NCBI GenBank assembly: GCA_910589055.1
Contig: CAJURN010000006.1
Span: 13,148 to 77,147, forward strand
Reading direction: 5' to 3'
DNA from: an uncultured Muribaculaceae bacterium
Lineage (GTDB): Bacteria > Bacteroidota > Bacteroidia > Bacteroidales > Muribaculaceae
Length of the DNA: 64,000 nt
Part shown: positions 1-8,496 of the stretch, piece by piece
How the letters are laid out: each line of letters opens with the position of its first letter
How positions within the stretch are numbered: the stretch's first letter is position 1
Notes under the pieces: generated by a model
Seen by the model: only the letters and a program-made list of their open reading frames with translations
Told to the model about the DNA's origin: nothing
The model's database searches: none
Program-made: the position numbers and the translations under genes

Positions 1-2
1 CT

Positions 3-971
3 TCCGGATGGCAGAATTCCGACCTTATCATCATCGCCGCACGTCCCGCCATGGGTAAGACAGCTTTCGTGCTCTCGATGGCAAAGAATATGGTGGTGAA
101 CAACAACACTCCCGTGGCCGTGTTCTCGCTTGAAATGAGTAACCTTCAGCTCGTCAACCGTATGATTTCGAACGTGTGCGAGATTGAAGGCTCAAAAATC
201 AAGTCGGGTCAGCTCACCCCCGTGGAGTGGTCGCAGCTCATGACGCGTTTGAAACACCTCAACGGGGCACCGCTTTTTATCGACGACACCCCCTCGCTTT
301 CGGTGCTCGAGCTTCGCACCAAGGCCCGCCGTCTCGTGCGCGAGCATAACGTGCAGATGATTATAATCGACTACCTCCAGCTCATGAACGCATCTGGAAT
401 GAAATTCGGATCGCGCGAGCAGGAGGTGAGTATGATTTCACGCTCGCTCAAGCAGCTTGCCAAGGAGTTGAACATCCCCATCGTGGCTCTTTCACAGCTT
501 AACCGTGGTGTTGAATCGCGAACCAACGACAACAAGCGTCCGCAGCTCTCCGACCTCCGTGAATCCGGAGCCATCGAACAGGATGCCGACATGGTGTGCT
601 TCATCCACCGACCCGAATACTATCTGCGTTCGGGCGAGGATGCTGCCGGAAACGATATCCGCGGCAAGGCTGAATTCATTATTGCCAAGCACCGTAGCGG
701 TGCCGTGGGCGACGTTGATATGCGTTTCCGTGCGGCCTTCGCGCGTTTCGAGAACTGGACCGAGGATTATTCGGCGCAAGGTTTCGGATTCAACCGGCGT
801 GCCTCAAGTTCCAACGAAGACGGTTCTGACGCCGCTCCCGCGCAGGTTGATGCCTCACCGGTTGCAGCCGAGGAGGCCGCCAAAGCCGCCGAAGCGCTCG
901 GCTTCACCCCCGGCGGCCAGCTTGCAGGCAACCCCAGCTTCCTCTCCCCGACCGAAGAAGTCGGCTTCTGA
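3..971 (+). CDS. dnaB: Replicative DNA helicase DnaB, C-terminal part (5' end outside window)
   Basis: RecA-type ATPase half of the hexameric helicase that unwinds DNA ahead of the fork. The frame is open from base 3, so the gene is cut by the window edge rather than starting at the ATG at 51, which lies inside the Walker A motif (ARPAMGKTA). Other visible motifs are Walker B (IIIDYLQLM), the DLRESGAIEQDAD segment and AKHRSGAVGD. The last ~70 residues are an Ala/Pro/Glu-rich tail beyond the conserved core, probably disordered. About 100 bases separate it from typA, which has its own promoter. Identification is secure; the N-terminal primase-interacting domain cannot be seen. Confidence 0.95.
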   Translation, partial: SGWQNSDLIIIAARPAMGKTAFVLSMAKNMVVNNNTPVAVFSLEMSNLQLVNRMISNVCEIEGSKIKSGQLTPVEWSQLMTRLKHLNGAPLFIDDTPSLSVLELRTKARRLVREHNVQMIIIDYLQLMNASGMKFGSREQEVSMISRSLKQLAKELNIPIVALSQLNRGVESRTNDNKRPQLSDLRESGAIEQDADMVCFIHRPEYYLRSGEDAAGNDIRGKAEFIIAKHRSGAVGDVDMRFRAAFARFENWTEDYSAQGFGFNRRASSSNEDGSDAAPAQVDASPVAAEEAAKAAEALGFTPGGQLAGNPSFLSPTEEVGF

Positions 972-1036
972 CGCTTCTGACTTGATGCTCCGCGAATTTT
1001 AATGTTGAGGATATGTGATGAATCGCGAAAAATCAC

Positions 1037-1044
1037 TACCTTTG
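1037..1044 (+). promoter_or_regulatory. Predicted -7 element of typA promoter
   Basis: TACCTTTG matches the Bacteroidetes sigma-ABfr -7 consensus TAnnTTTG and lies 27 bases before the typA start. The -33 position (TGTG at 1014) is only a weak match to TTTG. Confidence 0.5.
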
Positions 1045-1070
1045 CAGCCGAAAATAAATTCCAATAGTGT

Positions 1071-2867
1071 ATGCAGAAAATTCGCAACATCGCTATCATA
1101 GCGCACGTTGACCACGGAAAGACAACTCTCGTTGACAAAATGCTCCTCGCCGGGCACCTTTTCCGCGAAAATCAGAACGCCGGCGAGCTCATTCTCGACA
1201 ACAACGACCTTGAGCGTGAAAGAGGTATAACTATTCTTTCCAAGAATGTTTCCATCGACTATAAAGGCTACAAAATAAATATTATCGACACTCCGGGACA
1301 CGCCGACTTCGGCGGTGAGGTTGAGCGTGTGCTCAACATGGCCGACGGCTGCCTGCTGCTTGTCGACGCTTTCGAAGGCCCGATGCCTCAGACCCGCTTC
1401 GTGCTCCAGAAAGCAATTGAGATCGGTCTTAAACCGGTAGTTGTCATCAATAAGGTTGACAAACCCAACTGCCGCCCCGAAGAGGTGCAGGAGATGGTGT
1501 TCGACCTGATGTTCAACCTCGATGCCACCGAAGATCAGCTCGACTTCCCCACACTCTACGGCTCGGCGAAGCAGGGTTGGATGAGTACCGATTTCCGCAA
1601 TCCCACCGACAATATCACTCCGCTTCTCGACGCCATCATCGAATACATCCCCGAGCCCAAGACAATCGAGGGCGATGCGCAGATGCTCATTACCTCGCTT
1701 GACTTCTCGAAGTATGTGGGACGTATCGCTATCGGACGTGTTCACCGCGGCGAACTCCGCGAGGGTATGGAAATTGCCCTCTGCCGCAGGGATGGCTCCG
1801 TGTCGAAGCAGAAAATCAAGGAACTCCACACTTTCGAAGGCATGGGCCGCAAGAAAGTCCAGTCGGTAAGCAGCGGCGACATCTGCGCCCTTGTAGGAAT
1901 CGAAGGCTTTGAAATCGGCGACACCGTGGCCGATGTCAATAACCCCGAGCCTCTGCCCCGTATCGCCATTGACGAACCTACCATGTCGATGACATTCACT
2001 ATCAACGACAGTCCTTTCTTCGGACGCGACGGAAAATTCGTGACCTCGCGCCACATCGGCGACCGTCTCACAGCCGAACTCGACCGCAACCTTGCGTTGC
2101 GTGTCAAGAAAGCCGACCACGAGGACGTATGGACTGTATTCGGCCGCGGCGTGCTCCATCTTTCGGTGCTTATCGAGACCATGCGCCGCGAGGGCTATGA
2201 GCTTCAGGTAGGTCAGCCGCAGGTTATCATCAAGGAAATTGACGGCGTGAAGTGCGAACCCGTGGAATTGCTCACAATCAACGTAACCGAGGAGGCCGCC
2301 TCCAAGATGATTGATATGGTGACACGCCGAAAGGGCGAACTCACTTCGATGACGGCTCAGAACGACCGTGTGCAGCTCGAATTCAACATTCCCTCGCGCG
2401 GTATCATCGGTCTTCGCAGCAACGTGCTCACAGCATCCGCCGGTGAGGCTATCATGGCACACCGCTTCCTGGAATACCAGCCCTGGAAAGGAGAGATTGA
2501 ACGTCGTACCAACGGTTCGCTCATCGCTCTTGAGGCCGGTACTGCATTTGCCTATGCGATTGACAAGCTCCAGGACCGCGGCAAATTCTTCATCTTCCCC
2601 CAGGAAGAGGTATATGCCGGACAGGTTGTGGGTGAGAACGCCAAGGAAAACGACATTGTCGTGAACGTGACAAAGTCAAAGAAGCTTACCAACATGCGTG
2701 CTTCAGGCGCCGACGACAAGGCCCGCATCGTACCTCCCGTGGTGTTCAGCCTTGAAGAGGCTCTCGAGTACATCAAGGAAGACGAATATGTGGAAGTGAC
2801 ACCTCATCACATCCGTCTGCGCAAGATTATTCTTGACGAAATCGAGCGCAAGCGCGCCAACCGCTGA
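1071..2867 (+). CDS. typA: Ribosome-associated translational GTPase TypA/BipA
   Basis: Translational GTPase of the EF-G/LepA superfamily that binds the 70S ribosome and supports growth and 50S assembly under stress. G1 is visible at residues 11-19 (AHVDHGKTT), then RERGITI (switch I), DTPGHADFGGE (G3) and NKVDKP (G4). The middle domains and the TypA-specific C-terminal domain follow; 598 aa is the usual family length. A conserved translation start follows the promoter at 1037. The stop codon overlaps the folP start by one base (TGATG), so the two are probably translationally coupled. A long antisense reading frame across this gene is a codon-bias shadow. Confidence 0.97.
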   Translation: MQKIRNIAIIAHVDHGKTTLVDKMLLAGHLFRENQNAGELILDNNDLERERGITILSKNVSIDYKGYKINIIDTPGHADFGGEVERVLNMADGCLLLVDAFEGPMPQTRFVLQKAIEIGLKPVVVINKVDKPNCRPEEVQEMVFDLMFNLDATEDQLDFPTLYGSAKQGWMSTDFRNPTDNITPLLDAIIEYIPEPKTIEGDAQMLITSLDFSKYVGRIAIGRVHRGELREGMEIALCRRDGSVSKQKIKELHTFEGMGRKKVQSVSSGDICALVGIEGFEIGDTVADVNNPEPLPRIAIDEPTMSMTFTINDSPFFGRDGKFVTSRHIGDRLTAELDRNLALRVKKADHEDVWTVFGRGVLHLSVLIETMRREGYELQVGQPQVIIKEIDGVKCEPVELLTINVTEEAASKMIDMVTRRKGELTSMTAQNDRVQLEFNIPSRGIIGLRSNVLTASAGEAIMAHRFLEYQPWKGEIERRTNGSLIALEAGTAFAYAIDKLQDRGKFFIFPQEEVYAGQVVGENAKENDIVVNVTKSKKLTNMRASGADDKARIVPPVVFSLEEALEYIKEDEYVEVTPHHIRLRKIILDEIERKRANR

Positions 2868-3715
2868 TGCAGCCATTTTCTATTAACATCCGCGGGCGGC
2901 TCATCGAATATGACCGCCCCGTGGTGATGGCGATTGTCAACGTCACCCCCGATTCGTTCCACGCCGCATCCCGTACATTCTCCGACGAAGCCATTGCCGC
3001 CCGTGTGCGGCAGGCCGTCGCCGAAGGAGCCGATATGCTTGATGTGGGAGCATACTCATCGCGTCCCGGGGCCGATGACGTTCCCGAGCAGGAAGAGATG
3101 GCGCGCCTGGAGCGTGCGCTTCATATCGTCAGGGAAATCGCCGGTGCGGATATTCCGGTGTCTGTGGATACTTTCAGGGCATCCGTCGCCCGCCGAGCCG
3201 TGACGGAGTGGGGTGCCGACATTGTCAACGACATTTCCGGCGGCTCGCTTGATGCCGACATGTTCGCCACCGTGGCCGAACTTCAGTGTCCCTACATTCT
3301 GATGCACATGCGCGGAACACCCGCCGACATGCAGACCCGCACCGACTACCCCTCGGGAGTCACCGCCGACGTGCTTGCAGAACTTGGCGACAAGTTGTCG
3401 CAACTCTCGCTCATGGGCGTTAATGACGTGATAGTTGACCCCGGATTCGGATTCAGCAAGACCCTTGAGCAGAATTACAGGATGATGCACGACCTTGAGC
3501 TGTTCCGTCTCCTGCACCGCCCTCTGCTTGTGGGAGTGTCGCGCAAATCCATGCTCACACGACTTCTCGAAATCACCCCTGCCGAAGCCCTGGAAGCCAC
3601 AACAGCCCTCCATGCCTTCGCCCTCGACCGCGGCGCCGCCATCCTCCGCGTCCACGACGTCCTCCCCGCCCGCCAGGCCGCAGCCATCTACCGGGCAATC
3701 ACCGAAGCGAAATAG
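2867..3715 (+). CDS. folP: Dihydropteroate synthase
   Basis: Condenses 6-hydroxymethyl-7,8-dihydropterin pyrophosphate with p-aminobenzoate in folate synthesis; the sulfonamide target. Expected TIM-barrel motifs are present in order: NVTPDSF near the N-terminus, a VGAYSSRPGA loop, DISGG, LMHMRGTPADMQ, DPGFGFSK and GVSRKSM. Length 282 aa is normal. It starts inside the typA stop codon. In many Bacteroidetes the next gene downstream is cdaA (established pattern, recalled rather than searched); here 8.7 kb of unrelated accessory sequence lies between them. Confidence 0.96.
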   Translation: MQPFSINIRGRLIEYDRPVVMAIVNVTPDSFHAASRTFSDEAIAARVRQAVAEGADMLDVGAYSSRPGADDVPEQEEMARLERALHIVREIAGADIPVSVDTFRASVARRAVTEWGADIVNDISGGSLDADMFATVAELQCPYILMHMRGTPADMQTRTDYPSGVTADVLAELGDKLSQLSLMGVNDVIVDPGFGFSKTLEQNYRMMHDLELFRLLHRPLLVGVSRKSMLTRLLEITPAEALEATTALHAFALDRGAAILRVHDVLPARQAAAIYRAITEAK

Positions 3716-3769
3716 CCGTATTCTATAATAAGTGCTTACTGCACAATTTAGAAGAACGATAAGTTTTTC

Positions 3770-3802
3770 AGAGCAATGCTAAAATAAATTTTGCATTGCT
3801 CT
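3770..3802. repeat. Perfect 10-bp inverted repeat overlapping the island promoter
   Basis: AGAGCAATGC (3770-3779) and GCATTGCTCT (3793-3802) flank an AAATAAATTTT-type loop. The right arm overlaps the -33 element of the promoter at 3790-3820. The same layout, an inverted repeat around AAATAAATTT followed by TTTG-N19-20-TAnnTTTG, occurs in the tandem repeats at 63757-64000. Confidence 0.7.
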
Positions 3803-3820
3803 TGCTTATTTGTATATTTG
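3790..3820 (+). promoter_or_regulatory. Predicted promoter of the accessory block
   Basis: TTTG (3790-3793), a 19-base spacer and TATATTTG (3813-3820) match the Bacteroidetes TTTG-N19-TAnnTTTG consensus exactly. It lies 35 bases before the ATG of the zinc-ribbon reading frame at 3856, which supports that start and argues that the frame is expressed. Confidence 0.75.
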
Positions 3821-3855
3821 CACATTATTAGAAACGATTCTTAACTCCTTAGTGC

Positions 3856-4014
3856 ATGAAAAATTTTTCCTGCGCCATTTGTGGAGCAGTTCTGCTCCCG
3901 GGAGCTGACAAGTGTGCAAATTGTGGCTCCAAAGTGGCTTACCATGAACAATCGAGCATCTATTCTGATGTTTATATCTCTGAAAACCAATTAATTACCC
4001 CCCCCCGAATGTAG
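3856..4014 (+). CDS. N-terminal zinc-ribbon reading frame, split from the downstream SPFH-like gene by a frameshift
   Basis: A 52-residue frame starting at an ATG 35 bases after a consensus promoter. It encodes a zinc ribbon with C6-x2-C9 and C20-x2-C23 and then runs through a C9 tract into a TAG at 4012. Just before the tract the sequence reads ENQLITPP. Moving one base forward at the tract joins it without a stop to the long frame that ends at 6253, through ECRGALSDVAVV. With eight Cs instead of nine the gene would encode one protein of 798 aa. I therefore read it as the true start of the next gene. The break could be phase variation, programmed frameshifting, a fixed mutation or a sequencing error. 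Confidence 0.75.
   Translation: MKNFSCAICGAVLLPGADKCANCGSKVAYHEQSSIYSDVYISENQLITPPRM
3998..4006 (+). repeat. C9 homopolymer tract at the frameshift site
   Basis: Nine consecutive Cs lie between ATTA and GAATG, within the coding region joining the zinc ribbon to the SPFH-like body. Frame 3856 ends six bases past the tract. The frame of the downstream 725-aa protein is open from 3995 onward. Runs of this length are prone to slipped-strand mispairing. Confidence 0.85.
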
Positions 4015-4075
4015 GGGTGCACTTTCTGATGTAGCGGTAGTACGAAACAAGGCTGTATGGAATGTACAGCCTGGT

Positions 4076-6253
4076 GTGATAGCGCGCTGTATCAGTGCCG
4101 AGGATTTTGAGAACCTCGATAGTGTAAAAGGAATAAATATCCAGCGGGGCGTTACGGCTCATATTTATATAGATGGCCGTCAGGTGGCCCAGCTCTCCGG
4201 TGGGACCTATGATTTCATCAATCAACATGATATAGATGATATTCTTGCCAAACAGGCAAGACCAGGATTGGTAGGATTTGTTGGCAAAGCGTTCAAATCT
4301 CTTCTTAAAGCCATTACAGGGCAGAAGGTAAGCGATGTAATAGGGGGAAATACCGTGGATTATTCCGGTTTGAGATCCATGGACGATGTGGTTCGCCTGT
4401 TGCAGCCTCAATCCGACATCCGCGTATATCTTAAATCAGATTACCCGTTCAATCTTGTATTCGGTGCCGAAGAGGACTTCTCCGGAAAGATTTCCTTTGC
4501 ACCCATGAAAATAATGTGCAGGCATCTTACCGCCGAGGTGGGATTGTCGCTGCAGATGAAGATTGTTGATTTCGACGCTTTCATCCGTGCTTTCCTTGTC
4601 GACCGCAAAATTGTTACCTGCGTCGACCTGGAGCGCTATATGACACCCTATGTCCGCGCGGCTCTTGTCAATACCCTCCGTAATGTCGAGATGGACGAGT
4701 TTGGAGTTCCGGCCGCAGCAGTTGCGGAGATAGAAAACCTTATCGCCCATAATGTGTCGGTACCCGGTGTTTCGCTGACTCAGGTTCGTGAGATTACTGT
4801 GAACAACGCTGATTTCGACCGTTTGCGCCAAGTTGCCGACGAGCTGTATGTGAGCGAGAAAGAACTTGAGTTGGCAGTGCGCACAGGCGAGTTCCGCAAC
4901 CGTCTCGCGAATGTCGAAAACTCGCAGAAAATAGCTGAGGCGCGTACCGATTTCGACCTTTACAAGGCTCTTGCCGAAGTGAATAAGGACCGTGCGCTAC
5001 ACGACCACGAGCTCGACGGATTTTACATGCTCCTTGCATCACAGAAGAAAATCCGTGAGGCAAAGAACGACTATGAGCTCAAGTCGGCTCTTGATGATAT
5101 TGCCGCCATGGGACTGCTCAAGGATGATGAGATGGAAGCTCTGACAACCGAGCTTATGGTGAAGAAAACCGACCGGAATTCTGTTGCTGAAATCATGACG
5201 ATGCAGAGTTTAGCGAAGGTTGAGGCTGAGCGCATACGTGTCGAGACTATGCTTGACAACGAGCGTTACCGCGCCTCCAAGAGTGCCATGAGCAACGCTC
5301 ATGACCTTCAGGTTGACGAACTCAACAATACGATTGACCTCGATAACATCGCCCGCATCCACGACCGCACCACAAAGATTGAGGATGAGAAACACGAAAC
5401 CGAGGTTCTCGGAATTCAGTTGGGGCGTCAGGGAATGGTCGACAATTATACCGACCAACGGCACTATATCGAGATTGAGAAGAAAAAGGCCGATGAGGAA
5501 ATGAGGTTGCGGCTTGAGGAAATGCAAAGCCGGCAGAAAGCCTCCAACCTTGAACGCCTGATGCGGATTAACATGGCTCAGCAGGATCATTGGGCCACCC
5601 TTGAAGAGAAAAAGGCGCAGGGCGACCACCAACGGAAAATTGACGAGAAACTTGTCGACAACAGCCATGAGCAGGCTATGGCAGCTTCCGCTATTGAAAA
5701 CCGCCGAGTAAGTGCCACCATGACTCCCGAGCAGCTTATGGCCGAGCAGGCCGCAATGTTGACCGGAGACGCCCAGAAAGCTCTTGCCGAATCCGGCGGC
5801 AATGCTCGTGCGCTGAAGGTGATGACCGAGATGCAGGCTAAGGCTCTTGAGGATGCGCGCTTCAGGGAGCAACAGGCTAAACAGGATGCCACCCGTCGGG
5901 AAAATGACATCTGGAGCCGACAGCGCGAGTTCTTCGGTCAGTTGAGCCGGGAGCATGACTCCTCCCTCGCTGCGATGCGCGACATGGTGGGAATGGTTTC
6001 AGGAATGAAAGACCGGCAGGCGCAGACACGCGAGGACGAAATCAACCGTCTTGACGAACGTGTACGCCACGAGCAGCAGCGTAACGACGATACTTACCGC
6101 ACGGTTCTTTCACATGAGGAAAGCCTTCAGCGAACCTCGGTCGATGCCATCCGTGCCGCATCAGGTCAGGCTTTCGTACCGCCGCTGTGTCCCAACTGTG
6201 GTCGTCCTGTCGCAAGCTGCAAATGTAATTCAAACAATCAGGAATCAAAATAA
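4076..6253 (+). CDS. SPFH/band-7-like coiled-coil protein with C-terminal zinc ribbon (main part of a frameshifted gene)
   Basis: The 725-residue frame from the GTG at 4076 is probably only part of the protein. The frame is open back to 3995 and joins the zinc ribbon at 3856 by a one-base shift. Visible parts: an N-terminal beta-rich segment (VKGINIQRGVTAHIYIDG), an SPFH/band-7-like alpha-beta region at about 100-260 (fold inferred from pattern), a long charged helical coiled-coil region at about 260-690, and a second zinc ribbon near the C-terminus (C705, C708, C715, C717). No signal peptide or membrane segment is seen. SPFH proteins with terminal zinc ribbons form oligomeric membrane-associated scaffolds (family knowledge). 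Its job here is unknown. It leads a same-strand run of six genes and ends 17 bases before the next. Confidence 0.7.
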   Translation: MIARCISAEDFENLDSVKGINIQRGVTAHIYIDGRQVAQLSGGTYDFINQHDIDDILAKQARPGLVGFVGKAFKSLLKAITGQKVSDVIGGNTVDYSGLRSMDDVVRLLQPQSDIRVYLKSDYPFNLVFGAEEDFSGKISFAPMKIMCRHLTAEVGLSLQMKIVDFDAFIRAFLVDRKIVTCVDLERYMTPYVRAALVNTLRNVEMDEFGVPAAAVAEIENLIAHNVSVPGVSLTQVREITVNNADFDRLRQVADELYVSEKELELAVRTGEFRNRLANVENSQKIAEARTDFDLYKALAEVNKDRALHDHELDGFYMLLASQKKIREAKNDYELKSALDDIAAMGLLKDDEMEALTTELMVKKTDRNSVAEIMTMQSLAKVEAERIRVETMLDNERYRASKSAMSNAHDLQVDELNNTIDLDNIARIHDRTTKIEDEKHETEVLGIQLGRQGMVDNYTDQRHYIEIEKKKADEEMRLRLEEMQSRQKASNLERLMRINMAQQDHWATLEEKKAQGDHQRKIDEKLVDNSHEQAMAASAIENRRVSATMTPEQLMAEQAAMLTGDAQKALAESGGNARALKVMTEMQAKALEDARFREQQAKQDATRRENDIWSRQREFFGQLSREHDSSLAAMRDMVGMVSGMKDRQAQTREDEINRLDERVRHEQQRNDDTYRTVLSHEESLQRTSVDAIRAASGQAFVPPLCPNCGRPVASCKCNSNNQESK

Positions 6254-6270
6254 CATTCCCTCAGGAAGAA

Positions 6271-7962
6271 ATGGAAAATGACAATAAGCAGAATCCGCTT
6301 ATCCAGGGCGACGGAAGTGCCATTTCGGTAAGGGACTTGCAAAGTAATGTCGATAATCATACCGATTCACACGATGTTGTCAACAACAACACCGTGGTCT
6401 ATAACGGCGCGGCAGCGGCGGAGAAACTTCTCTCGGAGCGTCGGGACGAGTACCGCGCTTTCTGCCGCAGGAATATCGTGTCTCGGGTTATAAACCGAGC
6501 TACACGGCTTGAACTCAACGAAATGGCGCAGCGTCTCGGACTTAGCGCAAGCGACGCAGAGGAAATCGAGAAAACAGTGCTTGCACATTTCGATACCGGA
6601 CAGCTCTCTGCGGCTGATCGTGTCACCCTCGACCTTGCCATTGAGGCCGTGCGCACCGATACAGCCGGAGATATGGCGGATAAACTTGCCGCGTTGGCCG
6701 ACAAGACAGAAGACGAGCAGGTGCAGTTCTATGCCAATCTTGTTCTTGCGGCATATAATCCCGCCAAGTGCGTGCAGCGCTACGAACAACATTCATTCGA
6801 CAGCTATTGGCAGACGTTCTGGAGCTATCTCGCTTACCGTCGTAGCGGGAACAATCAGAAAGCCGAGACTGTGCTTGACCGCCTTGCAGCCTGGCATGAC
6901 TATCCCGAAGATCAGATTACGCTGCTCAATGGAGCGGGATGTCTATATGGATATTTCGCCTGCAATGGTTCGGATACCTTGAAAAAGACCGCCATAGGCT
7001 ATCTCAACCACTGTGCGAGTCTTTCCGATATGCTTTCCGGATTCGTTGCTGCGTTGCTGTATGTATGCGGCGAACAACGCCCTTTGCATTACAGCGGGCG
7101 TCCGGAAGTGGACGTATACCTGCGCCTTTTCGGAGCGCGTGAGAAGAAAACAGCAACGGTTTCGGCTCGCCCGTTTTCCATCCCGGATACACCTGTTGCA
7201 GCTCCCGCAAAGGCTGAGATTGTGACGCCGCGGCGCGAGAATCCACCATCGCCCGCTCCGGCTCCCGCCCCCGCCCCAAGAACTTCAGCACCTGCTGTTT
7301 CTCCTGCGGCAACTCCGGTTGTTGCAGAGAAATCATCGTCGTGGAAGGTAATTGCTGTGATTGCCGGTGTGGCTGTCGCTGCGGCATTTTTTCTCTTCCG
7401 TTCAGGAGATGAAAAGGTCTCCGACGCTGCTGCTAACGAGGTGGAGACTGCAGCTGTAAGCACGGTTGAGGAAAACAAGGTTCAGGAGCTTACCCCTGCA
7501 CCAAAGACTGACTCGCCGAAACAGCAGCTCAAAACAAGTCAACCGTCGGCGAAATCAAACTCAGCCGCTCCCGCACCCAAAGTAAGCGATGCCAAGGAAA
7601 GCGAGGCTGTTGCCGTTGTTAAGGAGCAGCCCGTTGTGATTCCTGCCGAACCTAAGGTATCGCGCCTTGATCAGCTAAGCGCAAAAGCATCGTCAGGCGA
7701 TGCGGCGGCAGCTTGCGAATTAGGTCAGATTTATCTTGATGGTGACGGTGTGAAAAAGAGCAACAAGACTGCCTTCACATACTTCCGTCAGTCGGCCGAA
7801 CTTGGCAACGCCGAAGGTATGTATATGACCGGATGGTGTTACCGCATGGGACGCGGAACAAGTAAGAACCTTGACCTTGCCAAAGAGTGGTGGACCAAAG
7901 CCGCTGCCAAAGGCCACTCCCGAGCCATCCGCGATGTCAAGGAATTCGACACGCTCATGTAG
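6271..7962 (+). CDS. Single-pass membrane protein with C-terminal Sel1 repeats
   Basis: 563 aa, not recognised as a named family. Residues ~1-45 are Asn/Asp-rich (VVNNNTVVYNG). Residues ~46-290 form a helical domain with no known motif. Residues ~320-355 are a Pro/Ala linker, ~358-376 a single hydrophobic segment (WKVIAVIAGVAVAAAFFLF), ~380-475 a low-complexity Ala/Lys/Glu stretch, and ~478-563 two Sel1-like repeats (ACELGQIYLDGDGV, MYMTGWCYRMGRGT). Sel1 repeats usually mediate protein-protein contacts. It has a good ribosome site (AGGAAGAA) 17 bases after the SPFH-like gene, so the two are likely co-transcribed. I infer a membrane adaptor; the topology cannot be fixed from charge alone. Confidence 0.65.
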   Translation: MENDNKQNPLIQGDGSAISVRDLQSNVDNHTDSHDVVNNNTVVYNGAAAAEKLLSERRDEYRAFCRRNIVSRVINRATRLELNEMAQRLGLSASDAEEIEKTVLAHFDTGQLSAADRVTLDLAIEAVRTDTAGDMADKLAALADKTEDEQVQFYANLVLAAYNPAKCVQRYEQHSFDSYWQTFWSYLAYRRSGNNQKAETVLDRLAAWHDYPEDQITLLNGAGCLYGYFACNGSDTLKKTAIGYLNHCASLSDMLSGFVAALLYVCGEQRPLHYSGRPEVDVYLRLFGAREKKTATVSARPFSIPDTPVAAPAKAEIVTPRRENPPSPAPAPAPAPRTSAPAVSPAATPVVAEKSSSWKVIAVIAGVAVAAAFFLFRSGDEKVSDAAANEVETAAVSTVEENKVQELTPAPKTDSPKQQLKTSQPSAKSNSAAPAPKVSDAKESEAVAVVKEQPVVIPAEPKVSRLDQLSAKASSGDAAAACELGQIYLDGDGVKKSNKTAFTYFRQSAELGNAEGMYMTGWCYRMGRGTSKNLDLAKEWWTKAAAKGHSRAIRDVKEFDTLM

Positions 7963-8019
7963 GATAGGAGAGATAGACGAAGAAAGTTAAAAAGTAAAAC
8001 AATAATATACGAAACAATT

Positions 8020-8496
8020 ATGAGAAAAGTATTATTCATTTTCGCACTTATGCTTGGGCTGGGCTTCTTTACGCAGCCGATAGTTGCTAACGGAGGTTTG
8101 AAGGCTAATAGTGAAATTGAGGGATTGGAAGTAAAAGTTAAAACTTGCCATGCTGATGCAAATGGAAATGTGATTGTATCGTTTACCCTGAAAAATGTCG
8201 CATTTAATGAAGTAATAAAATATGGTGTGAGGGGGTATGCTTCGGAAGTGTATGATGATGAAGGGAATTTATATAATGGCGAGGGTGTATTAAAAGTTTC
8301 TGATTCCAAAGGAATATTTGAAAATTGGTGTGATGCAAAACTCCCAAAGAATGTTCCTATGAAATATAAGCTGAAGATTCCGGGTGTTGATTCATCTGCA
8401 TCAAATTTAAGTATGGTAAGAATTTTTTTGTATAATACGGGATCTTGTGGCTACGTTTGTTTTGAGAATGTCCCCATCCTACGCGAAGGAGATTGA
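8020..8496 (+). CDS. Small secreted protein, first of three tandem paralogues
   Basis: 158 aa with a signal peptide (MRKVLFIFALMLGLGFF then a small-residue region to about VAN). The mature part is a predicted all-beta domain with motifs shared by the next two genes: VKVKTC, NGNVIVSFTLKN, VYDDEGNLY, IPGVDSSAS and the C-terminal NVPILREGD. The pattern resembles small Ig-like (DUF4352-type) domains, which is an inference. Sequence is clearly more AT-rich than flanking housekeeping genes. Its leader (GAAACAATTATGAGAAAAGT) recurs at 8915. Function unknown; membrane-anchored or periplasmic if the signal peptide is cleaved. Confidence 0.75.
   Translation: MRKVLFIFALMLGLGFFTQPIVANGGLKANSEIEGLEVKVKTCHADANGNVIVSFTLKNVAFNEVIKYGVRGYASEVYDDEGNLYNGEGVLKVSDSKGIFENWCDAKLPKNVPMKYKLKIPGVDSSASNLSMVRIFLYNTGSCGYVCFENVPILREGD

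Noticed and set aside
999..2462. A 487-codon open frame antisense to typA
   Set aside because: It lies entirely opposite a highly conserved GTPase, has His/Val-biased composition typical of a reverse-complement shadow, and has no ribosome site or family motif.
4076..4078. GTG at 4076 as the true start of the SPFH-like protein
   Set aside because: The frame is open and protein-like back to the C9 tract and joins the zinc ribbon at 3856; no ribosome site precedes 4076. Kept only as the nominal boundary of the long frame.
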